A stretch of 64,000 nucleotides of DNA, taken from assembly GCF_037076345.1 (NCBI RefSeq), contig NZ_AP024702.1, forward strand, positions 186,001 to 250,000. Reading direction: 5' to 3'. Position 1 is the first letter of the stretch, and each line of letters starts with the position of its first letter. This DNA is from Haloferula helveola (lineage in GTDB: Bacteria; Verrucomicrobiota; Verrucomicrobiia; Verrucomicrobiales; Akkermansiaceae). The notes under the pieces were generated by a model. It was not told the origin of the DNA, did no database searches, and worked only from the letters and a program-made list of their open reading frames with translations. Below are positions 30,080 to 39,324 of the stretch, piece after piece. The position numbers and the translations under genes were made by a program.

Positions 30080-30132
30080 CCACTCCCCGGCAACACGTGG
30101 TTCGGAGCGTCACACCGCGTAGCCGGGTTCCA

Positions 30133-30147
30133 CCGCCTCGTCGGCGG
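30133..30147 (+). terminator. Short hairpin after the propeller gene
   Basis: CCGCC/GGCGG stem with a 5-nt loop, 54 bases after the stop at 30079. Weak, with no T run, but it is the only hairpin noticed there. Confidence 0.25.
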
Positions 30148-30229
30148 CAAGGCTCCGGACCAACCTGAGGCATCCTCGGCAGCGAAGACGGACACCGCGG
30201 GCGGATCGATCAATCGAACGGAAGAGAAG

Positions 30230-30306
30230 TGGTCGGGGCGGCCAGATTCGAACTGACGACATCCTGCTCCCAAAGCAGGCACTCTACCAGGCTGAGTTAC
30301 GCCCCG
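30230..30306 (-). tRNA. tRNA-Pro (TGG anticodon)
   Basis: Read on the minus strand, the acceptor stem CGGGGCG (from 30306) pairs with CGCCCCG (30240-30234), followed by discriminator A and an encoded CCA. The anticodon stem-loop reads CCTGC TTTGGGA GCAGG, giving anticodon TGG. The T loop TTCGAAT is normal. The length is 77 nt including CCA. Confidence 0.96.
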
Positions 30307-30411
30307 GACGCGCGGAAGGTTCCTAGACAACCGCGGTTTGACAAGCGGGAAGTCTCGCATTCTCGGCCAAGGCGGCTTGCCACCCGCGAACGCCTCCCCC
30401 ACTCTTCGCCC

Positions 30412-31212
30412 GTGGCTTATCTGGAAATCAAGGACCTGCACACCCACTTCACCAAGAAGAGCGGCGGCTGGCTCAGCGGCCAAACGGAGACGATTCGGGC
30501 CGTGGACGGAGTCAGCCTCGATGTGCAGAAAGGCGAGATCCTCGGTCTGGTCGGCGAGTCCGGCTGCGGCAAGTCCACCCTGTCGCGCACGGTGATGCAG
30601 CTCATCCGCCCGACCTCGGGGACGATCACGATCGACGGCACGGAGCTGACTTCCCTGCCAGCCCACGTCGTGCGCCGCCGGCGGCTCGATTTCCAGATGG
30701 TCTTCCAGGACCCCTACGCGTCGCTCAACCCGCGGATGACCGTATCCGCCACCCTCACCGAGGCCATCCGCCAGCGCCACCCGGGCGTGAAAGGTGATGA
30801 CCTCGCACGCCGGGTCGCCGAATTGATGGAAACGGTAGGACTCGATCCCCGGCTTCAGCGGAAATACCCCCACGAGTTTTCCGGCGGCCAGCGCCAGCGG
30901 ATCGCGATCGCCCGCGCCCTCGCCCCGGAGCCGAAGCTCATCATCGCCGACGAACCGGTCTCGGCTCTCGATGTCTCGATCCAATCGCAGATCCTGAACC
31001 TGCTGAAGAAGCTGCGCGCCGATCTCGGACTGACGATGATCTTCATCTCCCACGATCTCGGCGTGGTGCGCTACCTCGCCGACCGCATCGCGGTGATGTA
31101 CAAAGGAAAAATCGTCGAACGTGGCGACGCCGAGGAGGTGTTCCGGAATCCGCAGGACGAATACACCAAGCGCCTCCTAGCCGCGATCCCGAGCTTCTCG
31201 GAAGCCGGTTGA
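30412..31212 (+). CDS. Oligopeptide-type ABC transporter ATPase (OppF/DppF-like), orphan
   Basis: This 266-residue ATPase has Walker A GESGCGKST, a Q-loop FQDPYASLNPRM, signature SGGQRQRI, Walker B LIIADEP and switch ISHDL. The FQDPYASLNPRM and SALDVSIQSQ segments are typical of OppF/DppF peptide-importer subunits. The GTG at 30412 is chosen because conserved sequence begins there (VAYLEIKDLHTHF); upstream codons overlap the antisense tRNA-Pro. It lacks the C-terminal zinc-binding oligopeptide extension common in OppF, and no permease, binding protein or OppD gene is adjacent. It is probably the distal piece of a split system, with partners elsewhere. Confidence 0.87.
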   Translation: MAYLEIKDLHTHFTKKSGGWLSGQTETIRAVDGVSLDVQKGEILGLVGESGCGKSTLSRTVMQLIRPTSGTITIDGTELTSLPAHVVRRRRLDFQMVFQDPYASLNPRMTVSATLTEAIRQRHPGVKGDDLARRVAELMETVGLDPRLQRKYPHEFSGGQRQRIAIARALAPEPKLIIADEPVSALDVSIQSQILNLLKKLRADLGLTMIFISHDLGVVRYLADRIAVMYKGKIVERGDAEEVFRNPQDEYTKRLLAAIPSFSEAG

Positions 31213-31230
31213 GCCGAAGGCTTTCCGCTC

Positions 31231-32160
31231 TCAGGCGTCGAGGCGCTCGACTTCGACGGTGACCGACAGCATGCAGTGGCCAGTGCCGCGATAGCTGCCC
31301 TTGATCGGTGCGACGTCGTCGTAGTCGCGTCCGACCGCAACCTTGATGTATCGCTCGTCGGCGAGGTTGTCATTGGTCGGATCGAAGCCGACCCAGCCGA
31401 CATTCGGCAGGTAGACTTCCGCCCACGCATGGGATGCCTGGGAGCCGACCAGGTGATCCCGCGGCCCATTGTAGAGGTAACCGGAAGCATACCGCGCCGG
31501 AATTCCCACAGCCCGGCACAGGCCGATCATCACATGCGTGAAATCCTGGCAGACGCCATGGCGGTGCGCGAAGGCCTCCTCAAGGTGCGTGTTCACCTGC
31601 GTCGATCCGGTCTCGTAACGGAACTCGCGGTGAATCCAGCTCATGATCGCGCTGGCCTTGTCGAAGATCGAGTGGATCCCGGTGGTCAGATCGATCGCCT
31701 CCCGCCATATCTCAGGGTGACTGGAAACGTAGTGACTCTCCTGCAGGAACGGCCAGATGCGCTCACGGGTCTCAGGATCTTCGTAAGCCTCCTCCCCGAG
31801 TTCGCGCGCTCCGTCGGGCAGTTCGAGCTTCAGGTTCTGGATCCGGATCCGGCTGGTGATCTCGAGCCTCTGGTGGGGCGGCAGAACCTCGAAGTGATGG
31901 GTGACGTTCTCGAACAGGTCATGGAAGCGCCGCAGGCGCGTCGGCGGCGTCACTCCGACAAAGGCTTGGAGTGTCCGCTGGAAAGGAAACTTGCGTGGCT
32001 CGAGATGCAACGCGTTCACGCTTTCCGTGACCGGCAAGGCGTATTCGAAAACCGTGCGATGCAGCACCTGATACTTCGGACCGGGAGTCACCGGGAGCGA
32101 GAGAACGCTACCGCCCTCTCCTTGGCAAGCCGGTGACGAGGGATTCGGGAGCGAACTCAC
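31231..32160 (-). CDS. Transglutaminase-like cysteine protease family protein
   Basis: This 309-residue protein has an N-terminal beta domain (YQVLHRTVFEYALPVTESVN) and a transglutaminase core with the triad Cys in GVCQDFTH, His in SHAWAEVYLP and Asp in GFDPTN. The GTG at 32160 is preferred because it makes a 4-bp GTGA overlap with the upstream stop; a TTG eight codons earlier is the alternative. It is the last of three genes (ATP-grasp, alpha-E, transglutaminase) found together in many bacteria and proposed to build or process a peptide-like amide product. No membrane segment is seen, so it is probably cytoplasmic. Confidence 0.92.
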   Translation of the reverse strand: MSSLPNPSSPACQGEGGSVLSLPVTPGPKYQVLHRTVFEYALPVTESVNALHLEPRKFPFQRTLQAFVGVTPPTRLRRFHDLFENVTHHFEVLPPHQRLEITSRIRIQNLKLELPDGARELGEEAYEDPETRERIWPFLQESHYVSSHPEIWREAIDLTTGIHSIFDKASAIMSWIHREFRYETGSTQVNTHLEEAFAHRHGVCQDFTHVMIGLCRAVGIPARYASGYLYNGPRDHLVGSQASHAWAEVYLPNVGWVGFDPTNDNLADERYIKVAVGRDYDDVAPIKGSYRGTGHCMLSVTVEVERLDA

Positions 32161-33191
32161 TGCTGCTGCTGTTCCATCTGCCAACGAACCACGGCGGAGA
32201 CGGTATTCGCCGGAATCGGCGGCCGGTCTTCGATCTGTTCGGGCAGAAGCACGTAGGTCCGGAAAATCTCCTCGCCGATGTCGTTCAGACGGGTCTGGAG
32301 GCTGTCAAGATAGACGTGGAGACCTCCGTCGAGCACATCGTCGATCGATGCGTAGGCGAGCGCGGACAGGAGCTGGCCCGACTTGATTTCGGCATCGTCG
32401 CTGAAGCCGCCGCGGGGAGTTCCTGAAATCGCGTGGAGGCTCTGGTCGACCCGGTCGACGCAGAACCGCACCGAGCGCGGGAAGTCCGACGACAGGATGA
32501 GGAACTCGGCGATGTTGCGCGGCTTGAACTTGGCCCGGTATTTCATCCGGAACGCACCAAGACCGCCGCACGAGCGGAGGATCGCCAGCCAGTGTTCGTC
32601 GACCGTCAGGCCGAATTCGTCGATCCGGCGCTCGAGGAAGGTCGTGATGTCGAGGAAGCGCGTGGTCTTGTCGGCCCGCTCGAGGTGTCGGCCGAGATCC
32701 ATGAAATCCCACGCCTCGCCGCGCAAGGTCGTGGCCGCGGCGATGCCGTGGAACGAATGCGTCGCCCGCCGGATCTGCTCGTAGTAGCCAGCCGCGTCAT
32801 TCGCCAGCTTCCATGCGCCTTCGTCCGAATTGACGAAGAGGTACAAACCGTTGAGTTCCTCCCAGAGGGCTTCCGCAAGTTGGTCGCGAACCATCCGCGC
32901 GTTCTCGCGGGCCAGAGCCACGCACGAGGCGATGCTGTTGGGGTTCTCGCGGTCGACGGTGAGAAAGTGGATCGCCTCCGACTGCTGGCCGTCGGGATGG
33001 GCCTCGTCGAAGAGCTCCTCATCCCCGGTGCTGGCAATGACCGGGCGCCACAACGCGGCGAGCGTCTCACGGTCGATTTTGCCGAGGTCGAGCACGAGTT
33101 GCTCATTGACCTCGATCAGGCGGGCGAGGTTGTCGGCCCGCTCGATGTAGCGGACCATCCAGTATAGGCTGTTGGCGACTCTCGATAGCAT
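32157..33191 (-). CDS. Alpha-E domain protein (DUF403)
   Basis: This 344-residue, mostly helical protein begins MLSRVANSLYWMVRYIERADNL, the hallmark of the alpha-E family, and has a conserved FMDLGRHLERADKTTRFLDI segment in the middle. Its biochemical role is unknown; it co-occurs with circularly permuted ATP-grasp ligases and transglutaminases. The start lies 3 bp after the ATP-grasp stop and its own stop overlaps the transglutaminase start by 4 bp, so the three are translationally coupled. Confidence 0.93.
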   Translation of the reverse strand: MLSRVANSLYWMVRYIERADNLARLIEVNEQLVLDLGKIDRETLAALWRPVIASTGDEELFDEAHPDGQQSEAIHFLTVDRENPNSIASCVALARENARMVRDQLAEALWEELNGLYLFVNSDEGAWKLANDAAGYYEQIRRATHSFHGIAAATTLRGEAWDFMDLGRHLERADKTTRFLDITTFLERRIDEFGLTVDEHWLAILRSCGGLGAFRMKYRAKFKPRNIAEFLILSSDFPRSVRFCVDRVDQSLHAISGTPRGGFSDDAEIKSGQLLSALAYASIDDVLDGGLHVYLDSLQTRLNDIGEEIFRTYVLLPEQIEDRPPIPANTVSAVVRWQMEQQQQ

Positions 33192-33194
33192 GAC

Positions 33195-34625
33195 TCAATC
33201 CTTGAGAACCCAGGTATCCTTGCTTCCCCCGCCCTGCGACGAGTTGACGACGAGCGAACCCTTGTTCAACGCCACCCGGGTCAATCCGCCGGGCACGATT
33301 TTCACCTGGTTTCCGTAAACGATGTAGGGACGGAGGTCGACATGGCGGCCTTCGAAGGACCCGTCGCACCACGTCGGACATCGCGACAGCGAGACGACCG
33401 GCTGGGCGATGAAGTTTCGCGGATCATCGATGATCTTGTCGCGAAACTTGGCGATCTCCTCCCTGCTCGCGGTGGGTCCCATCAACATCCCGTAGCCGCC
33501 CGATTCGTTGGCCGACTTCACCACCAGCTCCGGCAGGTGATCGAGGATGTACTTCCGGTCCGAGTCCTCGTGCGCGAGATAGGTCGGCACGTTCGGCAGG
33601 ATCGGTTCCTGGCCGAGGTAATACTCGATCATCTTCGGCACGAAGTAGTAGGTCGCCTTGTCGTCCGCCACCCCGGTGCCGACCGCATTGGCGAGCGCCA
33701 CGTTGCCGGCGCGGTAGGCGCGCATGATGCCCGGAACTCCGAGCACCGAGTCCTTTCGGAAAACGGTCGGGTCGATGAAGTCGTCGTCAATGCGGCGGTA
33801 GATCACGTCGACCCGGACGAGCCCTTTCGTCGTGCGCATGTAGACGAAGTCGTCGATCACGACGAGGTCATTGCCCTCGACGATCTCGATCCCCATCTCG
33901 CGCGCCAGATAGCAGTGCTCGAAGTAGGCGCTGTTGTAGCAACCTGGCGTCAGCAGCACGCAGACGGCATCGCCTTCGCGGTGGGGCGAGATGAACTCGA
34001 GCATGTCGCGCAGCTCCCGCGGGTAGGAATCGACCGAGCGCACGCCCATCGAATCGAAGAGAGCGGGAAACGCCCGCTTCAGCGCGTTGCGGTTCTCAAG
34101 AAGGTAGGAGGCACCCGACGGACAGCGGCCGTTATCCTCGAGTACGTAGTAGGTGCCGTCGTCGCCGCGGATCAAGTCGGACCCGCAGATGTGGATGTAG
34201 ATGTCCTTCGGCACGTCGACGCCGCGGAACTCGGGGCGGTAGTGCTTCGCCTGCTCGACGTAGTAGCGCGGGATCACGCCGTCCTTGAGGATCTGCTGCT
34301 CGTGGTAGACGTCGTGCAGGAACAGGTTCAGCGCGATGATCCGCTGTGAAAGCCCGGCCTCGAGGTGCTCCCACTCGTTGGCCGGGATCACCCGCGGAAC
34401 CGGGTCGAAGGGAAAGATCCGCTCCGATCCACGATTGTCGTGGTAGACGTTGAAGGTTACGCCCTGCTTCAGGAAGTGGGCGTCGCAAGCGTTGCGTCTC
34501 GCTTCGAATTCCTCGGGCTCGAACTGGGAAAAGCGCTCGAAAAGGTCGCCGCACTGCCCCCTCAGGGAACCGTCGGCTTCGAACATCTCATCGTAAAAGG
34601 AATCCGTGGTGTAGCGATCGAACAT
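33195..34625 (-). CDS. Circularly permuted ATP-grasp ligase
   Basis: This 476-residue protein opens with [18 protein letters not shown] and contains [24 protein letters not shown]-type ATP-grasp motifs, [12 protein letters not shown]-like metal-binding segments and a C-terminal [17 protein letters not shown] glycine-rich loop. This order marks the circularly permuted type 2 ATP-grasp family (formerly DUF404/DUF407). Such enzymes join a carboxylate to an amine using ATP. It is first in the operon with the alpha-E and transglutaminase genes. The product of the system is not established. Confidence 0.94.
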   Translation of the reverse strand: MFDRYTTDSFYDEMFEADGSLRGQCGDLFERFSQFEPEEFEARRNACDAHFLKQGVTFNVYHDNRGSERIFPFDPVPRVIPANEWEHLEAGLSQRIIALNLFLHDVYHEQQILKDGVIPRYYVEQAKHYRPEFRGVDVPKDIYIHICGSDLIRGDDGTYYVLEDNGRCPSGASYLLENRNALKRAFPALFDSMGVRSVDSYPRELRDMLEFISPHREGDAVCVLLTPGCYNSAYFEHCYLAREMGIEIVEGNDLVVIDDFVYMRTTKGLVRVDVIYRRIDDDFIDPTVFRKDSVLGVPGIMRAYRAGNVALANAVGTGVADDKATYYFVPKMIEYYLGQEPILPNVPTYLAHEDSDRKYILDHLPELVVKSANESGGYGMLMGPTASREEIAKFRDKIIDDPRNFIAQPVVSLSRCPTWCDGSFEGRHVDLRPYIVYGNQVKIVPGGLTRVALNKGSLVVNSSQGGGSKDTWVLKD

Positions 34626-34707
34626 GGGTTGGCTAAAGGCCTAGCATGGCATCTCAGCACGGGGCGGGCCAAGGGATTGATTTTCCAAGGCAGCGGAACG
34701 GCACGGA

Positions 34708-35412
34708 TCAGCGCCTCAAACGCCAGCTCTCGCTGCCGTAGCGTTTCTCCACAATCGACTCGATTTCAGCAGCTTCCGCCAAAAAGCCGGAGACCTCGAC
34801 CCGATCCGCAAGTCGGGCGGCAAGTTTTTCCCCGAAAGCTCCGTCGACCGGGCATGCGAGCGACCCTTGGTGCAGCAGACCGTCGGCGGTCCGGCGCTGT
34901 CCGGCACCTGCAATTTTCCGGCCCTCGGGATCAGTCAGATCGTATTCCACGGGATGGACGAAGCATTCCCCGCCGCGAGCCGCTTCCCCGGCTGGAGACA
35001 ACCGGACACCGACGCCCGATTCGGCGAGGGCTCCCGCCAGCGCCTCGTGGATGACCCGGTAGCTCTCCGCGCCTTTTGCCCCTGCCAAACCCTCGCGGCC
35101 CGGCAGCACGAGCGTGTAGGTCCAGTCCTGCCGGTGGTCGACGATGCCGCCGCCCGTCCAGCGCCGCACCCGCTTCAGGCCGGGCAAGGCCGCCGCGGCT
35201 TCGGCATCGGGCACGAAATACCCGTAGCTGCCCCAGTCCGGCTCCCACCGGTAGATCCGCAGTACCGGCCGCTCTGTCGTCCGCAGCAGCCACTCGTCGA
35301 CGGCCATGTTCCGCCAGCCGTCGCGGCGGGCGTCGTCGGTCCACAGCTGCAGTTCCGGAATCACGGCCCCATCCAAGTCGTTCCGGCCGGTTTCGACAAC
35401 CCACACCGTCAT
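34708..35412 (-). CDS. Lipoate-protein ligase A family protein
   Basis: The protein is 234 residues, starting at the ATG at 35412 (MTVWVVETG). It has the LplA/biotin ligase fold with RRWTGGGIVDHRQDWTYTLV, the substrate-site lysine in GRKIAGAGQRR, and LLHQGSLAC. The N-terminal MAVDEWLL segment matches the NMALDE start of the family. It attaches lipoate or octanoate to 2-oxoacid dehydrogenase or GcvH domains; which of ligase or octanoyltransferase cannot be told by eye. It lacks a separate C-terminal accessory domain, so it may depend on another protein. Divergent from the CbiX gene with only 40 bp between starts. Confidence 0.82.
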   Translation of the reverse strand: MTVWVVETGRNDLDGAVIPELQLWTDDARRDGWRNMAVDEWLLRTTERPVLRIYRWEPDWGSYGYFVPDAEAAAALPGLKRVRRWTGGGIVDHRQDWTYTLVLPGREGLAGAKGAESYRVIHEALAGALAESGVGVRLSPAGEAARGGECFVHPVEYDLTDPEGRKIAGAGQRRTADGLLHQGSLACPVDGAFGEKLAARLADRVEVSGFLAEAAEIESIVEKRYGSESWRLRR

Positions 35413-35452
35413 TGCTCTTGCGCGTTCGCCGTTCCCACGCAGGGTCGGGCTC

Positions 35453-36262
35453 ATGCCATCCAAGCCGGACACCGCCCTGCTGATCGTCGGGCACGGTTCG
35501 ACCGAGAACCCGGACTCCTCGACGCCCTATTTCGACCACGCCGATGAGATCCGCTCGCGCGGAGTTTTCTCGGAAGTCCACTGCTGCTTTTGGAAAGAGG
35601 AACCGTCGATGCGCGAGGCCCGCTACATGATCGACGCCGACGAGGTCTACGTCGTCCCGGACTTCATCAGCGAGGGCTACTTCACCCAGGAGATCATCCC
35701 CCGCGAACTCGGGCTCGACGGCCCGACCACCGAGCATCACGGAAAAACGTGGCACTACACGCTGCCGGTCGGAGTCCACTCGTCGATGACCGGCCTTCTC
35801 CTGCGCCGGGCGAAGGACGTCGCGCCCGACGTCGACCCGTCCGAGATCACCCTGTTCATTGTCGGCCACGGCACCGGCCTGAACCAGAACTCGACCAAGG
35901 CGATCAGGGACCAGGCCGAGGCGATCAAGGCTTCCGGTGCCGGCTACGCCGAGGTGCTCGACGCCTACATGGAAGAGCAGCCGTTCATCGCCGACTGGGA
36001 CAAGTTGTCGAAGACCGACCACGTCGTGGTGGTGCCGTTCTTCATCGCCGACGGATTGCACAGCTATCAGGACATCCCGGTCCTTCTCGGCTTCGAAAAG
36101 GACGAAGGCGAAGCCGCGAGCCAACGCGAAGTGTTCCGCAACAACCCTTATCACCTGCGCGGCAAGACCCTCTACTATTCCTCCGCCATCGGCACCGAGC
36201 GCCACATGGCCGATGTCATCCTCGACCAGGTCGCCGACTTCGACAGCAAGCACCTCTCATGA
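35453..36262 (+). CDS. CbiX/SirB-type sirohydrochlorin chelatase-like protein
   Basis: This 269-residue protein contains two chelatase-type half-domains, each opening with LLIVGHGSTENPDSS (about residue 9) and LFIVGHGTGLNQNS (about 141), the HG histidine being the expected metal ligand. The second half ends in IADGLHSYQDIPVLLGF with another histidine. The family inserts Co or Fe into sirohydrochlorin. The ATG at 35453 starts right at the domain. Its stop overlaps the next start as ATGA. That downstream partner resembles the part fused to CbiX in Deinococcus DR2241, so the two products likely act together in siroheme or a related cofactor. Confidence 0.82.
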   Translation: MPSKPDTALLIVGHGSTENPDSSTPYFDHADEIRSRGVFSEVHCCFWKEEPSMREARYMIDADEVYVVPDFISEGYFTQEIIPRELGLDGPTTEHHGKTWHYTLPVGVHSSMTGLLLRRAKDVAPDVDPSEITLFIVGHGTGLNQNSTKAIRDQAEAIKASGAGYAEVLDAYMEEQPFIADWDKLSKTDHVVVVPFFIADGLHSYQDIPVLLGFEKDEGEAASQREVFRNNPYHLRGKTLYYSSAIGTERHMADVILDQVADFDSKHLS

Positions 36263-36912
36263 TTGCCGAACGACTTCAGCAAGCGCTCGACCGGGGCATC
36301 AACCGCATCGGCGAGCTGATCATCCTGCGCGACGTGGCGGACTCGGCATTCGCACTGTGCCACATCGATGACAAGGACCGGCTCGACGAACTCGAGATCC
36401 ACCGCGGTGCCGGAGCGGCGCGCGACCTTTCGACTTGGGCCGAAGACGGCCACTACCGGTTCACCAAGGGCGAGCTCTCGCTCAAGAAAGGTTGGATGCT
36501 GTTGCTGACCGACCTCAACGAACTCCGGCAAGCACTCGACCTCTTCTACCCTGCCGCCCTCGGCGTGTGGATTGCACAAGAGGACGGAACGCTCGAGGTC
36601 CAGCACCTCCGCGACAAGCTCGGCCGCCAGACCGGGATGTACAAATTCGCCAAAGGCATCAGCGACGCCGGTGCCCAACGCCTCGTCCGTGAGGTCTGTG
36701 GTCCGGGCAACTGCTGCGTGAAGAAGATCCTGTGGCAACTCGACGCCGACACCCCGCTCGAGGACAGCGAAGCCAGCCGCTTCGATGGCACGCTCGGCGA
36801 GCCGGCCCGCTCGATTCCCCTGCTCTGCCGCGAGGCGTGCAACCACTTCGTCGCCGAGTGCCGCAAGGCATCGAAGGCAGAGTTCGAGGCGGCGGGTGCG
36901 GCGAAGGGATAA
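36259..36912 (+). CDS. DR2241-like iron-sulfur protein, CbiX partner
   Basis: This 217-residue protein has cysteines in CGPGNCCVKKILW (about residues 154-166) and CREACNHFVAEC (about 192-203), a pattern suited to a 4Fe-4S cluster, preceded by a mixed alpha/beta domain. It corresponds to the stabilising and ferredoxin-like parts of DR2241-type proteins, which are fused to CbiX in Deinococcus. It overlaps the upstream chelatase gene by 4 bp (ATGA), so coupling is firm. Function beyond cluster binding is unknown; a role in metal insertion or redox at the tetrapyrrole is inferred. Confidence 0.75.
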   Translation: MIAERLQQALDRGINRIGELIILRDVADSAFALCHIDDKDRLDELEIHRGAGAARDLSTWAEDGHYRFTKGELSLKKGWMLLLTDLNELRQALDLFYPAALGVWIAQEDGTLEVQHLRDKLGRQTGMYKFAKGISDAGAQRLVREVCGPGNCCVKKILWQLDADTPLEDSEASRFDGTLGEPARSIPLLCREACNHFVAECRKASKAEFEAAGAAKG

Positions 36913-36964
36913 AAGCCACGGAACTCGCCTGAGGCACCCAACACCCCTCAGTCAGCCAACCTCC

Positions 36965-37564
36965 TCAGGAGCCCGCTTCCTCCTGCCCGGTTCGCGCAAA
37001 CTCTTCCAGCGTTCCGTTCTCCTGCATCCTCAGCAGGTGCGGGCGCAGGCGCTCATAAAGCCGTTCCTCAAAACGTGGATCATATTGGGTTCCTCCCGGC
37101 GCGAAAAAGTTCTCCCGCCGATCTTGGAAAAGATACCGCCGAACCCACTCAACGTAATCGGGTCGCCGGCAGTAGTCTTCGATGTAACGGTCCCACCCTT
37201 CCCATTGGCCCGCGTCCGATCGGGAGTTGTCGATCACGTAGGTCAGAAACGCGGACTCGAAAATCGAAGTGAGAATATCGAATGCAATGTCCCGTCGCAT
37301 TCGGGCCTGACTATCGAGGCAAGCTTTCGGCTCTCCGGTCTCAAGGGAAATCTCCGGATACTGCAGGCAAATCCGGAGGAACTCACGATACCTCTCGATC
37401 ACGTAGCGATGATTGGTAATCCTCGCTAGTTGGAGCTGCTCACGCTGGTTTTCGAGCTGCTCCTTCTGCCGCCTGAGAAATATGATGACGCTTGGTATAA
37501 TTGCGACAATAGAGGCAAGTGCTGCGAGCCCCTGCATCAGCTCGCTGAATTCGGAAATGTCCAT
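36965..37564 (-). CDS. Hypothetical membrane-anchored protein
   Basis: This 199-residue protein has one N-terminal membrane segment (LMQGLAALASIVAIIPSVIIFL, about 9-30) followed at once by a Gln/Glu/Arg-rich coiled coil (RRQKEQLENQREQLQLA) and a soluble helical domain rich in Trp, Tyr and Arg. I do not recognise a family. It stands alone between the convergent DR2241-like gene and birA, and its lower GC (AT-rich codons such as AAA, ATA, AAT in places) hints at acquisition more recent than its neighbours. It may be a small membrane sensor or a defence-type accessory protein, but nothing supports a specific role. Confidence 0.65.
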   Translation of the reverse strand: MDISEFSELMQGLAALASIVAIIPSVIIFLRRQKEQLENQREQLQLARITNHRYVIERYREFLRICLQYPEISLETGEPKACLDSQARMRRDIAFDILTSIFESAFLTYVIDNSRSDAGQWEGWDRYIEDYCRRPDYVEWVRRYLFQDRRENFFAPGGTQYDPRFEERLYERLRPHLLRMQENGTLEEFARTGQEEAGS

Positions 37565-37696
37565 ATTCGTGCCTCAATTCTGGTGGGAGCTTTGAAACTC
37601 GAAAAGGATATACATCGCACGTCAGAGCAACCATCGAAGCGTCCGTGGACCTGTTCAGGCCCTTCCACCCAAGGGGCGGTTCGACGCAGATAACCC

Positions 37697-38413
37697 TCAC
37701 GTGATCCGCACCTGATCCGCTTGAAGGATCGGCCGAATCCCATCGGATGATTCAAGCAGGAGTTCACCGTGATCCCCGATCCCGCGGACGACTCCGGATT
37801 CCGAACCCGCAGCGGTATCGAGAGTTACCGCGCGCCCGGTCAGAACACATCGCTCGCGCAGGCTGCCGAGCAACTCGCCGAAGTCCCGGCCAATCCTTGC
37901 TGACCATGCGGCGAGCGGAGGAAGAAGGATCTCCAGCACTTCTTCACGCGTCCGGTCGACCCGGTCCGCCAGCCACAGCGACGTGGCCGTGTTTGAGATG
38001 TCCTCGGGAAACTCCCGCGTGCCCACATTCAGCCCGATTCCGACGATTGCGCCTTCAGGCACCGCTTCAACGAGAATCCCCGCGACCTTCTTGTCGCCGA
38101 TCCAGACATCGTTCGGCCACTTCACGCCGGCTTCGATTCCCAAACGTCCCAAACCTTCGGCCACCGCAAGACCAGCCGCCAAGGCCAGCCTCGGCCATAG
38201 CCCGCGAGGCTCGGAAGGACGCAGCATTACAGAAAAGGCAAGTCCCCCACCGGGTTCGGAGTGCCACACCGCACCGCGACGCCCCCGACCATGGGTTTGG
38301 CGATCCGCCACGACGACATGCCCGTGCTGATACGAACCGCGCTTGAGGTGCTCGTTGGTCGAGTCGACTTCCTCCAGCCACTCGATCGACCAGCCGTCGG
38401 GCAGCGCGATCAT
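37697..38413 (-). CDS. birA: Biotin--[acetyl-CoA-carboxylase] ligase
   Basis: This 238-residue enzyme has the biotin ligase core: DSTNEHLKRG, HGRGRRGAVWHSEPGGGLA (biotinyl-5'-AMP loop), VKWPNDVWIGDKKVAGILVE with the catalytic lysine region, then a small C-terminal SH3-like domain (GRAVTLDTAAGSESGVVRGI). There is no N-terminal helix-turn-helix, so it is the catalytic class I type that does not repress biotin genes. It overlaps nadC by 4 bp (ATGA). It attaches biotin to the carboxyl carrier protein of acetyl-CoA carboxylase. Confidence 0.93.
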   Translation of the reverse strand: MIALPDGWSIEWLEEVDSTNEHLKRGSYQHGHVVVADRQTHGRGRRGAVWHSEPGGGLAFSVMLRPSEPRGLWPRLALAAGLAVAEGLGRLGIEAGVKWPNDVWIGDKKVAGILVEAVPEGAIVGIGLNVGTREFPEDISNTATSLWLADRVDRTREEVLEILLPPLAAWSARIGRDFGELLGSLRERCVLTGRAVTLDTAAGSESGVVRGIGDHGELLLESSDGIRPILQADQVRIT

Positions 38414-39267
38414 TCCTCCTCCAGAGGCACAAAATCGAGACCGAGATCGAGCGCGACCGCCGAGTGGGTGATCGCTCCGACCGAAACGAAATCGACTCCG
38501 GTCATCGCGATCGATCGCGCTGTCTCGAGCGTCACTCCACCACTCGCTTCGAGTCGCGGAGTCAGGCGGTCGCCGCGGAGCGCCACCGCTTCGGTCAGAT
38601 CCATCAGACTCATGTTGTCGAGGAGGATGTGATCGACGCCTTCGAGTTCGAGAAATATCGCAACCTGTTCGAGCCGGTCGGCTTCGAGTTCAACCTCGAC
38701 ACCGGGATGCTCCTCTTTCAACCGGCGGATCGCCGCTTGCAGCGCCTCGGTGTCGTGCTGCGCGACGAGATGGTTGTCCTTCACCATCACTCGGTCGTAG
38801 AGACCCATTCGGTGATTCGTCCCTCCACCTGCAACCACCGCCGCTTTTTCGAGCAAACGCCAGCCGGGTGTGGTCTTGCGGGTGTCGAGAATCCTCGCCG
38901 AGGCATCGGCGATCTCGTCGACGTAGCGGCGGGTGGCCGTGGCGACTCCGGAGAGTCGTTGAAGGAAATTCAAGGCCGTCCGCTCGGCCGTGAGCACACC
39001 GCGGGCAGGACCGGTCAGCGAGATGACGTGCGCACCCTTTCCGACTTTCGCGCCTTCATTGACGAGAACCTGCACATCGATGTCCGGGCTCACCCGTCGG
39101 AAGACCTCCACCGCAACTTCGGTGCCTGCGAGCACCCCATCATCGCGCGCCACGACAAAGGCGCGCACCTTTGCATCCGCCGGAACGAAATACTCCGAAG
39201 TCAGATCCCCGGGGCCGATGTCCTCTTCCAGCGCGGCGTCGATCAGTTGCGATACAGCTTCATCCAC
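38410..39267 (-). CDS. nadC: Nicotinate-nucleotide pyrophosphorylase (carboxylating)
   Basis: This 285-residue quinolinate phosphoribosyltransferase contains ERTALNFLQRLSGVAT, LDTRKTTPGWRLLEKAAV, GGGTNHRMGLYDRVMVKDNHL and a C-terminal ASGGVTLETARSIAMTGVD. The length is normal for the family. It converts quinolinate and PRPP to nicotinate mononucleotide in NAD synthesis. It is coupled to birA by a 4-bp overlap and starts 57 bp after the cobA-hemD stop on the same strand, so it may be read through from the tetrapyrrole operon. Confidence 0.95.
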   Translation of the reverse strand: MDEAVSQLIDAALEEDIGPGDLTSEYFVPADAKVRAFVVARDDGVLAGTEVAVEVFRRVSPDIDVQVLVNEGAKVGKGAHVISLTGPARGVLTAERTALNFLQRLSGVATATRRYVDEIADASARILDTRKTTPGWRLLEKAAVVAGGGTNHRMGLYDRVMVKDNHLVAQHDTEALQAAIRRLKEEHPGVEVELEADRLEQVAIFLELEGVDHILLDNMSLMDLTEAVALRGDRLTPRLEASGGVTLETARSIAMTGVDFVSVGAITHSAVALDLGLDFVPLEEE

Positions 39268-39324
39268 AGCCGGAGGCTAGGCCACCCGACCAACCCGGGA
39301 CAACAACAACCCACGGACCGAAAC

